A DNA stretch of 64,000 nucleotides from Marinifilum fragile JCM 15579 (GCF_001310955.1 NZ_BAZX01000015.1:35554-99553), one strand, 5' to 3'. Shown: positions 36,099-46,181, counted from the stretch's first letter. Translations and numbers: made by a program. The notes: generated by a model from the letters alone, not told the origin.

Positions 36099-36410
36099 TT
36101 ATTTTCTAATTTTTTGGAAGAGTGATGCCAAGCCTGTAGGTTTACTGTTATATGTATATTTGGCATATATCAGGTAAAATAACAGCACCAAGTTGAATAA
36201 GTAGTTAAAATAAAGAGGAATATGGTAGTTTTTACTAGCAATATCATCAACTAAAATATAGGTAAGAGTAAACACCTCACCCCAAAACCAGAGCCATAAA
36301 AATATCTCACTTAGATCATCCGTTTTCCTGGTTTTAAAAGTGTGTATTACTTGTGGCAATGCACATATGGCAAATAATAAGCTTCCAATCCAACCAATTG
36401 CTTCGTTCAT
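36099..36410 (-). CDS. PQ-loop (SemiSWEET-like) small membrane protein
   Basis: 103 residues with three helices (about 4-20, 37-53 and 66-82). The PQ-loop motif ALPQVIHTFKTRKTDDLS lies at about 18-35, as in SemiSWEET sugar carriers and related lipid-A synthase N-domain-like proteins. SemiSWEETs work as dimers and move small sugars; the substrate is unknown. It is downstream of the receiver-PP2C gene on the same strand (96 bp), probably separate from it. Confidence 0.72.
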   Translation of the reverse strand: MNEAIGWIGSLLFAICALPQVIHTFKTRKTDDLSEIFLWLWFWGEVFTLTYILVDDIASKNYHIPLYFNYLFNLVLLFYLIYAKYTYNSKPTGLASLFQKIRK

Positions 36411-36506
36411 TTTTATACCATTTTAGATTTTAATGTTCTTATCGGTATTATCCCTTTTATATTAGGGCAAATGTGCTAAAAAAAACTTGAATTTAATACA
36501 GGAAAA

Positions 36507-38068
36507 CTAATTTCTTTGGACTAATAGAAGAGTGCGGTCATCGTCAAATTTAGAAACGTTGTAAGCTTTGGTAAGTTCCTCTTCTATGCTTTGAGGTTGT
36601 AGGTCGCTATCCAGTTTAAACTTATTTAATGAATGGAACAAAGCATCATCTCCAATCATTTCATTGTTTTTGTCGTTAATTGCTTCGGTATAGCCATCTG
36701 TATAGAATAAAACCTTATCTCCTTTGTTAAAATCATGGACCAGACTCTGGTATTTAGTTGTTTTAATAACGCCTAACAAAGTTCCAACAATGTTTAATTG
36801 CGATATGGTATCTTCTGATTTATTGTAGTAATATGGCCTTAAGGCACCAGCTGATGCAACACTGATTTTGTTTTGCTTGGTACAGATTGAAATTACACTT
36901 AAGGTGGTAAATACCTCTGTAAGCTGCATGTCTTTAAATATGTACTGATTAATGATATCCAAAAATTTTCCTGGTGATTCTACAAAATCAAATTCCTGGC
37001 GATTCAGGAAAAAGTTAATTGTACTTCTGATATAAGCTATATATGCGGGCACGAAGAACCAAGCATCCCATTTTTTCCCCATTACATCGCCTAATACAAA
37101 AATCTTACGGTATTCATCCACATTAATGATTTCATAATAATCACCTCCAGGCAATTTGTCGTATGGTTCATGTAATATGCGGATTTGAAAATCATTTAAT
37201 TGATCTGAAAATTCATTTTCAAACCTGATTGGTGATCTTTTTGCTGCAGTGTTTAACGCATTAAGGTATTTGTTCTTAAGCTCATGTTCTCTTTGAATAT
37301 TCGAGTTGATTTGATGGACTATTAACTTAGGGTCCAGATTTTTATACAAAAAGGTGCTGATATTTAACTTTAAAAACTGGTCCATCTTTTCAGAATTTTC
37401 TGGATCAGTAATAAGCAAACTTAAAGGTACGTGAGCCGATGTGATTTCAATAATTTTTTCAAGAATAGACATTGCCCATGTGGCTGCATCGTCAATAATA
37501 ATACCCCAATTATTGGCTCCTTGTAGAGCCATGAAAAAATCGGAATCGGTATATACAACCTTAATGTTGGTTTTTACAAGTTTGTGAGGAATTGGAAATG
37601 GTCTGGTTCTGTTGGCGCAATATATTATTGTGCCTTTTTCGTAGCTAATGTCCGACTTTTCTTTTCCTGCAATAATTTCCTTTCTGAGGAATGCCTTTTT
37701 TAGGTGTGAATTGATTTTTGAAATAAATATCTTTTGCTTGATAGGTTTTGTTATAAAATCATCAGCACCATCATTTAAATTTTTTATCCAGGTTTCTTCT
37801 TCGTTGTTGCCAGATAGAAAGATAAAAGGAGTGTGTTTATATTCGGGAGTGTTCCTAAAATGACGTACCAATCATTGCCATCCATAAGAGGCATGTAAAG
37901 GTCCGAAATTATTAGATCAAAATGTTCTGTTTTAGCTTTATCAATGGCCTCAATACCATTCTTTGCCAATGTTGTTTTGTAGCTTAAGCCTTTTAATGTA
38001 TACTCTATAAACTTAAGCACAACAACATCGTCATCTACAACGAGTATATGCGGTGAGGCCTTCGCCAT
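36507..38068 (-). pseudogene. Response regulator with PP2C/SpoIIE phosphatase output, broken by a frameshift
   Basis: The first frame (38068 to about 37870) gives a receiver start ILVVDDD with the phospho-acceptor D56 (LIISDLYMP). The second (about 37871 to 36507) continues HTPFIFLSGNN and ADDFITKPI, completing the receiver. A degenerate second receiver-like region follows (about 160-250), then a PP2C domain (LPGGDYYEI, VLGDVMGKKWDA, FYTDGYTEAI, FDDDRTLLLVQ). One missing G in GATTGGTAC near 37870 explains the split; full length would be about 520 residues. RsbU/RssB-type proteins dephosphorylate STAS antagonists, and one is encoded just upstream. Confidence 0.85.
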
Positions 38069-38077
38069 ATTGGCTTA

Positions 38078-38425
38078 TTATTCTGCCGAGAAGCTATTTA
38101 CACAAGCGGTAGGATCCTGCAAAATTTCAAAAATAGAATCCAATTGCATTAATTCAATCAATTCCATTACATCTTTATTGATATTGCAAAGCTTGATTTT
38201 GCTTTGATGTTCCTTAGATGTTTTTAGTGCTGAAATAAGAGCTCCAAAACCAGAACTATCGATAAAATTAATGTCTTCAAAATCAACAACAAGCCTGGAC
38301 TGTGGTTGAGTTAAAACCTCGTTCATCTTATCTTTAGCAATGCTTGCATTTAAAGCATACAAACGATTGGTTTCACAAAGTTTCATTATTGTAACGGAAT
38401 CAATGTTTTTGGTTTCAATATTCAT
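38078..38425 (-). CDS. STAS-domain anti-sigma factor antagonist
   Basis: Partner-switching protein of 115 residues. The conserved phosphorylation loop DINFIDSSGFGAL places candidate serines at 57 and 58. Phosphorylated by an anti-sigma kinase and dephosphorylated by a PP2C protein, it controls availability of an anti-sigma factor. It lies 9 bp before the receiver-PP2C gene and 15 bp after the Hpt gene in one operon. No RsbW-type kinase is adjacent. Confidence 0.9.
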   Translation of the reverse strand: MNIETKNIDSVTIMKLCETNRLYALNASIAKDKMNEVLTQPQSRLVVDFEDINFIDSSGFGALISALKTSKEHQSKIKLCNINKDVMELIELMQLDSIFEILQDPTACVNSFSAE

Positions 38426-38440
38426 GGCTAAAAGAATGGT

Positions 38441-38896
38441 TTAAAGTTTTTTAAGGTTTGATTTAAGTTCGTCAACGGCTAGTGGACATTTTGAAAGAAA
38501 ACATTCAACCAAATCGGGAATGTGCCTCATTTCAACATCATTAGTCGTTTCGTGCATCACGTTATTCCAATTCTTTTCATCTTCTGGACTTAACTCAATA
38601 CCATTTTCTTTTTTTATCTGTAACTCAAATTTAAGATTTCCTTTTGAAAAATGCTCTAATTGTTCCAAACAATCTCCAATACTATCCATTCCCATTGTTC
38701 GAACCGATGATTTTGCTTTGTGAGCGACAGCTCCTAGTCCTTCCCAGTTTTGTATTTCAAAATAATTAGAAACTTCTTCTGTGAATTCTGGAATCTGCTC
38801 GATAAATATTTCGATCATTTCTTCGATAATGCTAATGTCGTTTCCAGACATTTCCTTTAAATAGGATAAATCGGTGAGTTGTTCTCCTTGAGTCAT
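38441..38896 (-). CDS. Histidine phosphotransfer (Hpt) domain protein
   Basis: Acidic helical protein of 151 residues. The Hpt motif AHKAKSSVRTMGM carries His59, with the helix EMIEIFIEQIPEFTEEV before it. It should pass phosphate between a hybrid kinase and a receiver, plausibly that of the PP2C protein in the same operon. The C-terminal 50 residues (HIPDLVECFLSKCPLAVDEL) look like an extra helical hairpin. Upstream 290 bp is shared with the divergent TPR-PD40 gene. Confidence 0.85.
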   Translation of the reverse strand: MTQGEQLTDLSYLKEMSGNDISIIEEMIEIFIEQIPEFTEEVSNYFEIQNWEGLGAVAHKAKSSVRTMGMDSIGDCLEQLEHFSKGNLKFELQIKKENGIELSPEDEKNWNNVMHETTNDVEMRHIPDLVECFLSKCPLAVDELKSNLKKL

Positions 38897-39186
38897 TCTG
38901 CAGAATAAAAATAATAATCACAAATTAGCAGGAGTGTTTTAAAAGCCCTGTAAATCTGTATGGTTTTCACTTCATATAATATTGCAATGATACTAATTTA
39001 TTTTCAAATTACCTATCTGTTTTAGGTTTCAGTAGAGGCATAAAATTCTGTTGTTTAATGTATGTTTTACTAGACATTTCTCTTTTAAGGAAACATTTTA
39101 TTTTATTATCAGTATTAGTGTAAAGGAAATTTAAATTTAGACCTGTTATCTATCTAGCACGAATCATTAACAAACTACTAATCTAT

Positions 39187-40941
39187 ATGAATTGGAAATT
39201 TATTATCCTATCTGTTTTTTCACTTACTTTTTATACTTCTGTTCAAGCTCAATATTTCTTAAATGTTAAAAAATCGGAATATCTTGAAGGGGATGAGGAA
39301 AGAAAATCTACTTACAAGAAAATTCTGCATGCAGTTGAATTTGGTCAAAAAGGTGAAGGTTTAATTAGTCAAGCTATTCCATTATTGAAAGAGGCATATC
39401 GATTGAATTCAAAAAACGCTGAATTGAATTATAATTTAGGTGTTTGTTATTTGATTTCAGGTCCAAGAAATGAGGCTTTACCATATTTAGAATCTGCACA
39501 AAAATTAAATGCCGATATAAGCGAAGATATTCACTTTTTACTGGGAATGGCACATCAATATCGGAATGATTTTGATAAGGCGATTGTACAGTTTAAAATC
39601 AATATAGAATTGATTCGACAGAATAATTATAAAGACAAACAAGAGTTAATAGAATTAAGCGAAAAGCGAATTGGCGAGTGTAAAAATGGGAAACGACTTT
39701 TGAATAGTAAGCCTGATGGGGAAATAGAGTTGATGAAAGATGTGAATTCCGTTTATGATGAGTTCAACCCAGTATGGGCTGAGAAGGTATTCTATTTTAG
39801 TTCAAGAAGAGGAAATGAGAAGGACGCTAGATCATTGAAAGACCACAAGTTTTACGAGAAAATTTTTGGTAAAGATGCTTCTGGGGATATAAATGGTATT
39901 TCGGTGAATGTGCCGAATAAATCCAATTTTGCATTAATGTCTTTTGATGATGATATTCCGATTATTTACCTTGGTGGAGAAGGAAATGGTGATGTGTATT
40001 TTGCCAAATCATTAGAAGATAAATGGGGAAAAGGCAAAGCTTTAAAGTTTATTAACGAGAGTAACTCCAGAGAAAGTTCGGTTTGTTTATGCCGTAATGG
40101 CAATGAAATTTATTTTGTAAGTGACAGGAAAGGTGGATTTGGTAACTGTGATATTTATTATTGTTTAAAAGATGAGAATGGGAAATGGTCAAAGCCAGTG
40201 AATATTGGAGGGGATATTAATACAGAATTCGATGAAGGTGATGTTTTTGTCACTAAGGATGGCAGAGGCTTGTATTTCAGTTCAAAAGGTCATAGTTCTA
40301 TTGGAGGTTATGACATTTTTAAGTGCGAGAGAAAAGAATCTGGAGAATGGGGGCGACCTCAAAATATGGGATTTCCAATAAACAGTACCGATAATGATAT
40401 TACTTATTTTGAAGATGAAACTGGACGATTCTATTTTGCTTCGGAAAGATCAGGTGGAGTAGGAGGTTTTGATATCTATAGGGAAAAGGAAATCATAGAA
40501 AAAATTGAAGAGCCAGTCATTCTTGTAAAGCAAGCAAGAATTCAAAAAGTTCCCAATGAGTTGGAGAACGAAAAAATGCTTGTTCCTGTAGCGGCTAAAA
40601 CAGTAGTTGTTCCAGATATTCCTACAAAGCAGCAGCCTGAGGTTATTGAGGAGATAAAAATGAAAGAGGAACTGGTGCAAGAAGATTTTGTTTATAGAGT
40701 TCAAATTGCTGCCTGTAAAAGAGAAATGGGCCCAACAGATTTATTTGAGAGATATAAAGGTGGAGGTGTTATAGAACACCTATATGTTGAAGGTTGGCAC
40801 AAATATACAATTGGTGGTTTTACAACTTTCGAAGAAGCCGCTAAATATCGCGATGCTTGTGGAGTTCAGGATGCTTTTGTTGTGATTTTTAAAGGAGGTT
40901 ATCGATTGGGAATTGCAAAGAAAACCGGAGGAGTAAAGTAA
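39187..40941 (+). CDS. Secreted TPR - PD40 beta-propeller - SPOR-like protein
   Basis: 584 residues with a signal peptide ending VQAQ. TPR-like helices (about 55-160) include NAELNYNLGVCYLISG. PD40 (WD40-like) repeats (about 195-450) include FYFSSRRG, IYFVSDRKGGFGNCDIYY, LYFSSKGHSSIGGYDIF and FYFASERSGGVGGFDIY. The C-terminal 80 residues are SPOR-like (VYRVQIAACKREM, YTIGGFTTFEEAAKYRDAC), which would bind denuded peptidoglycan. The layout recalls PorE/OmpA-type envelope proteins of the phylum with SPOR in place of OmpA. Leader ACAAACTACTAATCTAT precedes the ATG. Role inferred as cell-wall-linked scaffold. Confidence 0.83.
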   Translation: MNWKFIILSVFSLTFYTSVQAQYFLNVKKSEYLEGDEERKSTYKKILHAVEFGQKGEGLISQAIPLLKEAYRLNSKNAELNYNLGVCYLISGPRNEALPYLESAQKLNADISEDIHFLLGMAHQYRNDFDKAIVQFKINIELIRQNNYKDKQELIELSEKRIGECKNGKRLLNSKPDGEIELMKDVNSVYDEFNPVWAEKVFYFSSRRGNEKDARSLKDHKFYEKIFGKDASGDINGISVNVPNKSNFALMSFDDDIPIIYLGGEGNGDVYFAKSLEDKWGKGKALKFINESNSRESSVCLCRNGNEIYFVSDRKGGFGNCDIYYCLKDENGKWSKPVNIGGDINTEFDEGDVFVTKDGRGLYFSSKGHSSIGGYDIFKCERKESGEWGRPQNMGFPINSTDNDITYFEDETGRFYFASERSGGVGGFDIYREKEIIEKIEEPVILVKQARIQKVPNELENEKMLVPVAAKTVVVPDIPTKQQPEVIEEIKMKEELVQEDFVYRVQIAACKREMGPTDLFERYKGGGVIEHLYVEGWHKYTIGGFTTFEEAAKYRDACGVQDAFVVIFKGGYRLGIAKKTGGVK

Positions 40942-40975
40942 TTTAAGGATTGGGTCTTTATCTGAGAAAATTTTC

Positions 40976-40983
40976 TACATTTG
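40976..40983 (+). promoter_or_regulatory. Bacteroidota -7 promoter box for gcvT
   Basis: TACATTTG matches TAnnTTTG and lies 104 bp before the gcvT ATG. A TTG 23 bp upstream is a possible -33 element, a little far. No glycine riboswitch-like structure was recognised in the leader. Confidence 0.5.
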
Positions 40984-41087
40984 CACTAACAATAACGCAA
41001 ACATAATTCACTAAGTTTTTTCTTAGGCAAATATTTAAGGAATTGATTTTTGTCAATTGCTTGATATTGTCTTAAATACAAAATACA

Positions 41088-42191
41088 ATGAAAAGAACAG
41101 CTTTCACTAGTTTTCATGAAGAACTAGGTGCAAGAATGGCACCATTTGCAGGCTATAACATGCCAATAGAATACACAGGAGTTAAAGATGAGCACATTTG
41201 TGTTCGCGAAAAACTAGGTGTTTTTGATGTATCTCACATGGGAGAGTTTTGGGTAAAAGGACCAAAAGCTTTCAGTTTTGTTCAAAAGCTTACAACAAAT
41301 GATGTTGCTGCTTTATCTGATGGAAAAGTACAGTATAGCTGTTTTCCAAATGGAGAAGGTGGTATCGTAGATGATTTGTTGGTATACAGAATTGATGAAG
41401 AAACTTATCTATTGGTAGTTAATGCTGCAAATATCGAGAAAGATTGGAACTGGTGTTGTAAGAATGCAGAAGAAATGGGCTTAGAAGTTGGCAAGGAATT
41501 GTACAATGCTTCAGATGAAATTTGTCAGCTAGCGATTCAAGGACCATTGGCTCTTAAAGCGATGCAGAAAATTGTAGATGTTCCTGTTGAAGACATGGAA
41601 TATTACACTTTCAAGAAAGCTACTGTAGCAGGAATTGAAAATGCTATTTTCTCTACAACTGGTTATACAGGTTCTGGAGGATGTGAAATCTACGTAGCAA
41701 ACGAAGATGGCGAGAAACTTTGGAACGCTGTAATGGAAGCTGGAAAAGAATTCGGTATTCAGCCAATTGGTTTAGCTGCTCGCGATACTTTAAGACTTGA
41801 AGTTGGTTTCTGTTTATATGGAAATGATATTGATGACAATCACACTCCAATTGAAGCAGGTTTAGGTTGGATTACCAAATTTGTTGATGGAAACGATTTT
41901 ATTGATCGTGAATTCTTCGAAAAACAAAAAGAAGAAAAACCTAAGCGTAGATTAAAAGGTTTTGAAATGATTGACAGAGGTATTCCTCGTCATGGATATA
42001 CGATTGAAGATGCTGAAGGAAACGAAATTGGAGAAGTTACCTCTGGTACAATGGCTCCAATGGTTAACAAAGCAATTGGTATGGGATATGTAAAAGAAGG
42101 ATTTTACAAAGCAGATACTGAAATCTTCATCCGTGTTCGTAAAAAAGCACTAAAAGCAAAAATTGTTAAAATCCCTTTCTATAAAGGATAA
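41088..42191 (+). CDS. gcvT: Glycine cleavage system T protein (aminomethyltransferase)
   Basis: Tetrahydrofolate-dependent aminomethyltransferase of 367 residues, the normal GcvT length. Start [17 protein letters not shown], then [16 protein letters not shown], the catalytic-Asp region [43 protein letters not shown] and the final [21 protein letters not shown] are all present. It releases methylene-THF and ammonia from glycine with GcvP, GcvH and Lpd, which are not in the window. Neighbouring serC/serA link it to serine-glycine metabolism. Confidence 0.97.
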   Translation: MKRTAFTSFHEELGARMAPFAGYNMPIEYTGVKDEHICVREKLGVFDVSHMGEFWVKGPKAFSFVQKLTTNDVAALSDGKVQYSCFPNGEGGIVDDLLVYRIDEETYLLVVNAANIEKDWNWCCKNAEEMGLEVGKELYNASDEICQLAIQGPLALKAMQKIVDVPVEDMEYYTFKKATVAGIENAIFSTTGYTGSGGCEIYVANEDGEKLWNAVMEAGKEFGIQPIGLAARDTLRLEVGFCLYGNDIDDNHTPIEAGLGWITKFVDGNDFIDREFFEKQKEEKPKRRLKGFEMIDRGIPRHGYTIEDAEGNEIGEVTSGTMAPMVNKAIGMGYVKEGFYKADTEIFIRVRKKALKAKIVKIPFYKG

Positions 42192-42213
42192 TTTTCAATT
42201 TCGAGATACTATG

Positions 42214-42246
42214 AGGCAGATACTTTTAAAAGTATCTGCCTTTTTT
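42214..42246 (+). terminator. Strong terminator of gcvT
   Basis: AGGCAGATACTTTT / AAAAGTATCTGCCT perfect stem followed by T6. Confidence 0.93.
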
Positions 42247-42618
42247 GTGAAAATAGAAAGGGAGTTATAACATAAATTCTTACATTTGTGTGTCTCTTTT
42301 GAGCATGTGCAGAGGTAAAAATGACAGTTTATGAACTTTCTATGGATGATAAATCTCATGTTGTCCTTTCAGAAAGCATCCAGAATTCGAAATATTACCA
42401 TCAACTTGACAAAAAGAGAATGAAATCAAAATATTTCTTGTGGGTTAAATTGCTGTTTTTCAGACTGTAAATATTAATCTATATGAAGGGGGTGGAAATG
42501 ATTATTTTTTTGTTGAAAAACATAGAAATTAAGAACTAAAATCATTTCTAAATAAATTTTTATTTGCAAATTTGCCTCAGGATATGGAATAATACAAAAA
42601 TTTAAAACGTTTGAAAAA
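42247..42618. other. Gene-free region before serC
   Basis: AT-rich DNA of about 370 bp without a credible ORF. The TTTATTTGCAAATTTGCC segment near 42560-42577 may contain the serC promoter. Nothing else recognised. Confidence 0.4.
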
Positions 42619-43695
42619 ATGAAAGTACACAACTTTTCTGCAGGCCCTTCAATCCTTCCAGATTTTACAGTAGAAAAAACTGCTGAAGCTATCAAAAATT
42701 TTGCTGGCACAGGACTTTCTGTTATGGAAGTTTCTCACCGAGGCAAAGAATTCGTAGCAGTAATGGATGAGGCTATTGCTTTGTTTAAAGAATTGTTGAA
42801 CATCCCAGAGGGATATTCAGTTTTATTTGTAGGAGGTGGTGCATCTACTCAATTTTGCATGGTTCCTTACAACTTGTTAGGCAAAAAAGCTGCTTACCTT
42901 AACACAGGTGCATGGGCTAACAAAGCTCAAAAAGAAGCTAAGTTGTTTGGTGAAGTAGTTGAAGTTGCTTCTTCTAAAGATGCAGTTTACAACTTCATTC
43001 CAAAAGATTACGAAATTCCTGCTGATGCAGATTATTTCCACATTACTACTAACAATACCATTTACGGTACTGAGATTAAAGAGGATATGGATATAAATGT
43101 TCCTTTGGTAGCTGATATGTCTTCAGATATCTTCTCTCGTCCGGTTGATGTATCTAAATATGCATTGATTTATGGTGGTGCTCAAAAGAATCTTGCTCCA
43201 GCAGGTGTTACTTTTGTAATTGTTAAAGATGAGATTTTAGGAAAAGTAGATCGTGAGATCCCTACGATGTTGGATTATAGAACTCACATCAAAGGAGAGT
43301 CAATGTTCAACACTCCTCCAGTAGTACCTATATTTGCTGCTCTTCAAACTTTGAAGTGGATTAAGGAAATGGGTGGTGTAACTGCTATGCAAAAAATGAA
43401 CGAAGAAAAAGCTGCTGTTCTTTACAACGAGATCGATCGTAACCCAATGTTTAAAGGTACTGTTGTTAACGAAGAAGATCGTTCATTAATGAACATTTGT
43501 TTTGTAATGGCTGATGAGTACAAAGAATTGGAGAAAGAATTCTTCACATTCGCTACTGAAAGAGGTATGTCTGGTATTAAAGGACACCGTTCGGTAGGTG
43601 GATTCCGTGCTTCTACTTACAATGCATTGCCAAAAGCAAGTGTACAAGCTTTGGTTGATTGCATGAAAGAATTCGAAGCAATTCACGTAAAATAA
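42619..43695 (+). CDS. serC: Phosphoserine aminotransferase
   Basis: PLP enzyme of 358 residues making 3-phosphoserine. The start [20 protein letters not shown] is characteristic of Ser[14 protein letters not shown], the PLP-lysine segment [18 protein letters not shown] and the C-terminal [17 protein letters not shown] are present. First of serC - serA - DUF1015, each with its own short spacer and a terminator-like hairpin. Feeds serine and, through gcvT chemistry, one-carbon metabolism. Confidence 0.98.
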   Translation: MKVHNFSAGPSILPDFTVEKTAEAIKNFAGTGLSVMEVSHRGKEFVAVMDEAIALFKELLNIPEGYSVLFVGGGASTQFCMVPYNLLGKKAAYLNTGAWANKAQKEAKLFGEVVEVASSKDAVYNFIPKDYEIPADADYFHITTNNTIYGTEIKEDMDINVPLVADMSSDIFSRPVDVSKYALIYGGAQKNLAPAGVTFVIVKDEILGKVDREIPTMLDYRTHIKGESMFNTPPVVPIFAALQTLKWIKEMGGVTAMQKMNEEKAAVLYNEIDRNPMFKGTVVNEEDRSLMNICFVMADEYKELEKEFFTFATERGMSGIKGHRSVGGFRASTYNALPKASVQALVDCMKEFEAIHVK

Positions 43696-43708
43696 TTTGA
43701 AAAAATTG

Positions 43709-43740
43709 ATGAGCAGGGGAGGAAACTCATCCTGCTTTTC
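43709..43740 (+). terminator. Hairpin after serC
   Basis: AGCAGG / CCTGCT stem with a 13-base loop and TTTTC tail. Probably a partial terminator between serC and serA. Confidence 0.55.
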
Positions 43741-43840
43741 GTCATTCAGATGCATGAGGAACGACTAAAGTAGCTCTAAAGAGTTACTTCGATTTGGCTG
43801 GCAATGACATTTTATTTTCTAATTTAAAATTTCAAATAAA

Positions 43841-44761
43841 ATGACTAAAGTATTAATTGCAACCGAAAAGCCTTTTGCTCCTGCCGCCGTTAATGGTATC
43901 AGAGAAGTTGTGGAAGGCGCAGGTTACGAGTTGGCTTTGTTGGAATCTTATACTGATAAGGCTGATCTATTGGCTGCAGTAGCTGACGTTGATGCAATGA
44001 TTATCCGAAGTGATAAAGCTACACGTGAAGTTATTGAAGCTGCTAAAAATCTTAAAGTTATCGTTCGTGCTGGTGCAGGATACGATAATATTGACCTGGA
44101 AGCTTGTACTGAAAATGGAGTTGTAGCTATGAATACTCCGGGACAGAATTCAAATGCTGTTGCTGAGTTGGTGTTGGGAATGATGGTATTCTTAGCAAGA
44201 AATGGTTACAACGGAAAAGCTGGTGTTGAGCTTAGAGGTAAGAAAATTGGTATCCATGCTTATGGTAACGTTGGTCGTTACGTTGGCGAAATTGCTAAAG
44301 GTTTTGGAATGGAAGTATATGCTTTCGATCCTTTTGTAGCTAAAGAAGCAATTGAAGCTGATGGTGTTAAGGTGGTTGAATCTGTAGAAGAATTGTATAG
44401 CACTTGTAACTATATTTCTTTGCATATTCCTGCTAACGACAAGACTAAAAAATCAATTAATTACGACTTGTTGAACAAGATGCCAGAAGGGGGAATCTTG
44501 GTAAATACTGCTCGTAAAGAAGTAATTGATGAAGAAGGATTAATGAAATTGATGGAAGATCGTAAAGATTTTGCATACATTTCTGATATCGCTCCTGACT
44601 GTAAAGATGAAATTGCTGCTAAATTTGAAGGCCGCTTCTTCTTTACTCCTAAGAAGATGGGTGCACAAACTGCTGAAGCAAATATCAATGCAGGTATTGC
44701 TGGTGCAAATCAGATTGTGAACTGTATCGAAAAAGGAGATACTACTTATAAAGTAAACTAG
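43841..44761 (+). CDS. serA: D-3-phosphoglycerate dehydrogenase (short form)
   Basis: NAD-dependent 2-hydroxyacid dehydrogenase of 306 residues without the C-terminal ACT regulatory domain. The NAD site is near 144-150 (GIHAYGNVGRYVGEIAKGFG, in which the second Gly of GxGxxG is Tyr-Gly shifted). The catalytic Arg lies in LVNTARKEVIDEEGL, as does the substrate-binding VRAGAGYDNIDLEACTENGV. The usual catalytic His segment is replaced by FFTPKKMGAQT, with Lys where many family members have His. Genomic pairing with serC supports the serine pathway call. Confidence 0.92.
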   Translation: MTKVLIATEKPFAPAAVNGIREVVEGAGYELALLESYTDKADLLAAVADVDAMIIRSDKATREVIEAAKNLKVIVRAGAGYDNIDLEACTENGVVAMNTPGQNSNAVAELVLGMMVFLARNGYNGKAGVELRGKKIGIHAYGNVGRYVGEIAKGFGMEVYAFDPFVAKEAIEADGVKVVESVEELYSTCNYISLHIPANDKTKKSINYDLLNKMPEGGILVNTARKEVIDEEGLMKLMEDRKDFAYISDIAPDCKDEIAAKFEGRFFFTPKKMGAQTAEANINAGIAGANQIVNCIEKGDTTYKVN

Positions 44762-44774
44762 ATAATATATTGAA

Positions 44775-44816
44775 GGAAGCAAGGAACTAGAAAAGTTTAC
44801 CTTGTTTCCTTTTTTA
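44775..44816 (+). terminator. Terminator after serA
   Basis: GGAAGCAAGG / CCTTGTTTCC stem (one wobble) with T7 after it. Confidence 0.78.
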
Positions 44817-44877
44817 TGAAATTGTAAGCAAACGATTTCATCAAGATAATTAACAACGCAACAAAAACATATTAACG

Positions 44878-46128
44878 ATGGCTATAGTAAAACCATTCAG
44901 AGGCTTGCGCCCTACACAAGATATTGCTAAAGATTTAGCATGTCTTCCATATGACGTAATGAATTCAGAAGAGGCTGCTCAAATGGCTGAAGGTAAAGAA
45001 TGTTCTTTACTACACATTACAAGAGCAGAGATCGATTGTCCTGCAGGAACTGATGTTCACTCTGAAGAAGTATATGAAAAATCAGTTTCTAACTTTAACT
45101 TGTGGCAAGAAAAAGGTTGGTTGAAGCAAGATGAAGAAGCTAAATTCTACATTTATGCTCAAACAATGGACGGTCGTACTCAGTACGGTATCGTTGCGAA
45201 TGCTGCATGTGAAGATTATAAAACTGGTGTAATTAAAAAACACGAGTTAACTCGTCCGGATAAAGAGGAAGATCGTATGATTCTTACTCGTTACACTAAG
45301 GCGAACTTAGAGCCTGTATTTTTCTCATACAAAGCTGTACCAGAAATCGATGCTATTGTAGAAAATATCGTTAAAAACGAAGAGGCTACGTACGATTTCG
45401 TTGCAGAAGATGGCTTCGGTCACCATTTCTGGCCTGTAAACGATCCTGCTACTAACAAAGAGTTGGAAGAGTTGTTCGCAACTAAAGTTCCAGCAACTTA
45501 CGTAGCGGATGGTCACCACAGAACAGCTGCTGCTGCTCGTATTGGTGATGAGTTTGCTGCTAAGAATCCAAATCACACAGGTGATGAGGAGTACAACTAC
45601 TTCATGGCAGTTCACTTCCCAGATAACCAATTGAAAATTATTGACTACAACCGTGTAGTTAAGGATTTGAATGGTATGACTGCAGAAGAATTCTTGTCTA
45701 AACTAGAAGCTACTTTCGAAGTTGAGTGCATGGGTGAAGAGATCTACAAGCCAGCTAAATTACACGAATTCTCTATGTACTTAGAAGGCAAGTGGTACAA
45801 ATTGAATGCTAAGGAAGGTACTTACGATGATAAGGATCCTATTGGTGTTCTTGATGTAACGATCTTATCTAACCACGTTCTTGATAATCTTCTTGATATC
45901 AAAGATCTTCGTACTACTACACGTGCTGAATTCGTTGGTGGTATCCGTGGGTTAGGCGAGTTGAAGAAGCGTGTTGATAGCGGTGACATGAAAGCTGCTT
46001 TCGCATTATACGCAGTATCTATGCAGCAATTGATTGATATTGCTGATACTGGTAACATCATGCCTCCTAAAACAACTTGGTTCGAGCCTAAGCTTCGTTC
46101 TGGTTTATTGATTCACAAATTGGACTAA
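44878..46128 (+). CDS. DUF1015-family protein
   Basis: Soluble protein of 416 residues. Start VKPFRGLRPTQDIAKDLACLPYDVMNSEEA and the conserved YVADGHHRTAAAARI (about 203-217) are DUF1015 marks. The gene often follows serC and serA in this phylum, so a role near serine metabolism is likely. The DGHHR motif faintly resembles the nucleotide-binding GxHR motif of ParB/sulfiredoxin-fold proteins (some of which phosphorylate free serine); that link is my inference and weak. Codon use is GC-richer than nearby accessory genes, as for highly expressed genes. Confidence 0.93.
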   Translation: MAIVKPFRGLRPTQDIAKDLACLPYDVMNSEEAAQMAEGKECSLLHITRAEIDCPAGTDVHSEEVYEKSVSNFNLWQEKGWLKQDEEAKFYIYAQTMDGRTQYGIVANAACEDYKTGVIKKHELTRPDKEEDRMILTRYTKANLEPVFFSYKAVPEIDAIVENIVKNEEATYDFVAEDGFGHHFWPVNDPATNKELEELFATKVPATYVADGHHRTAAAARIGDEFAAKNPNHTGDEEYNYFMAVHFPDNQLKIIDYNRVVKDLNGMTAEEFLSKLEATFEVECMGEEIYKPAKLHEFSMYLEGKWYKLNAKEGTYDDKDPIGVLDVTILSNHVLDNLLDIKDLRTTTRAEFVGGIRGLGELKKRVDSGDMKAAFALYAVSMQQLIDIADTGNIMPPKTTWFEPKLRSGLLIHKLD

Positions 46129-46148
46129 TTTGAATCACAACATATTAG

Positions 46149-46181
46149 AAGAAGGAATGCATTTGCATTCCTTCTTTTTTT
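46149..46181 (+). terminator. Strong terminator after DUF1015
   Basis: AGAAGGAATGCA / TGCATTCCTTCT stem with a two-base loop and T7. Confidence 0.92.

Noticed and set aside
37860..37880. Programmed ribosomal frameshift in the receiver-PP2C gene
   Set aside because: No slippery heptamer or stimulatory hairpin is visible; a single missing G explains it more simply.
40984..41087. Glycine riboswitch before gcvT
   Set aside because: The leader is short, AT-rich and lacks the tandem conserved stems.
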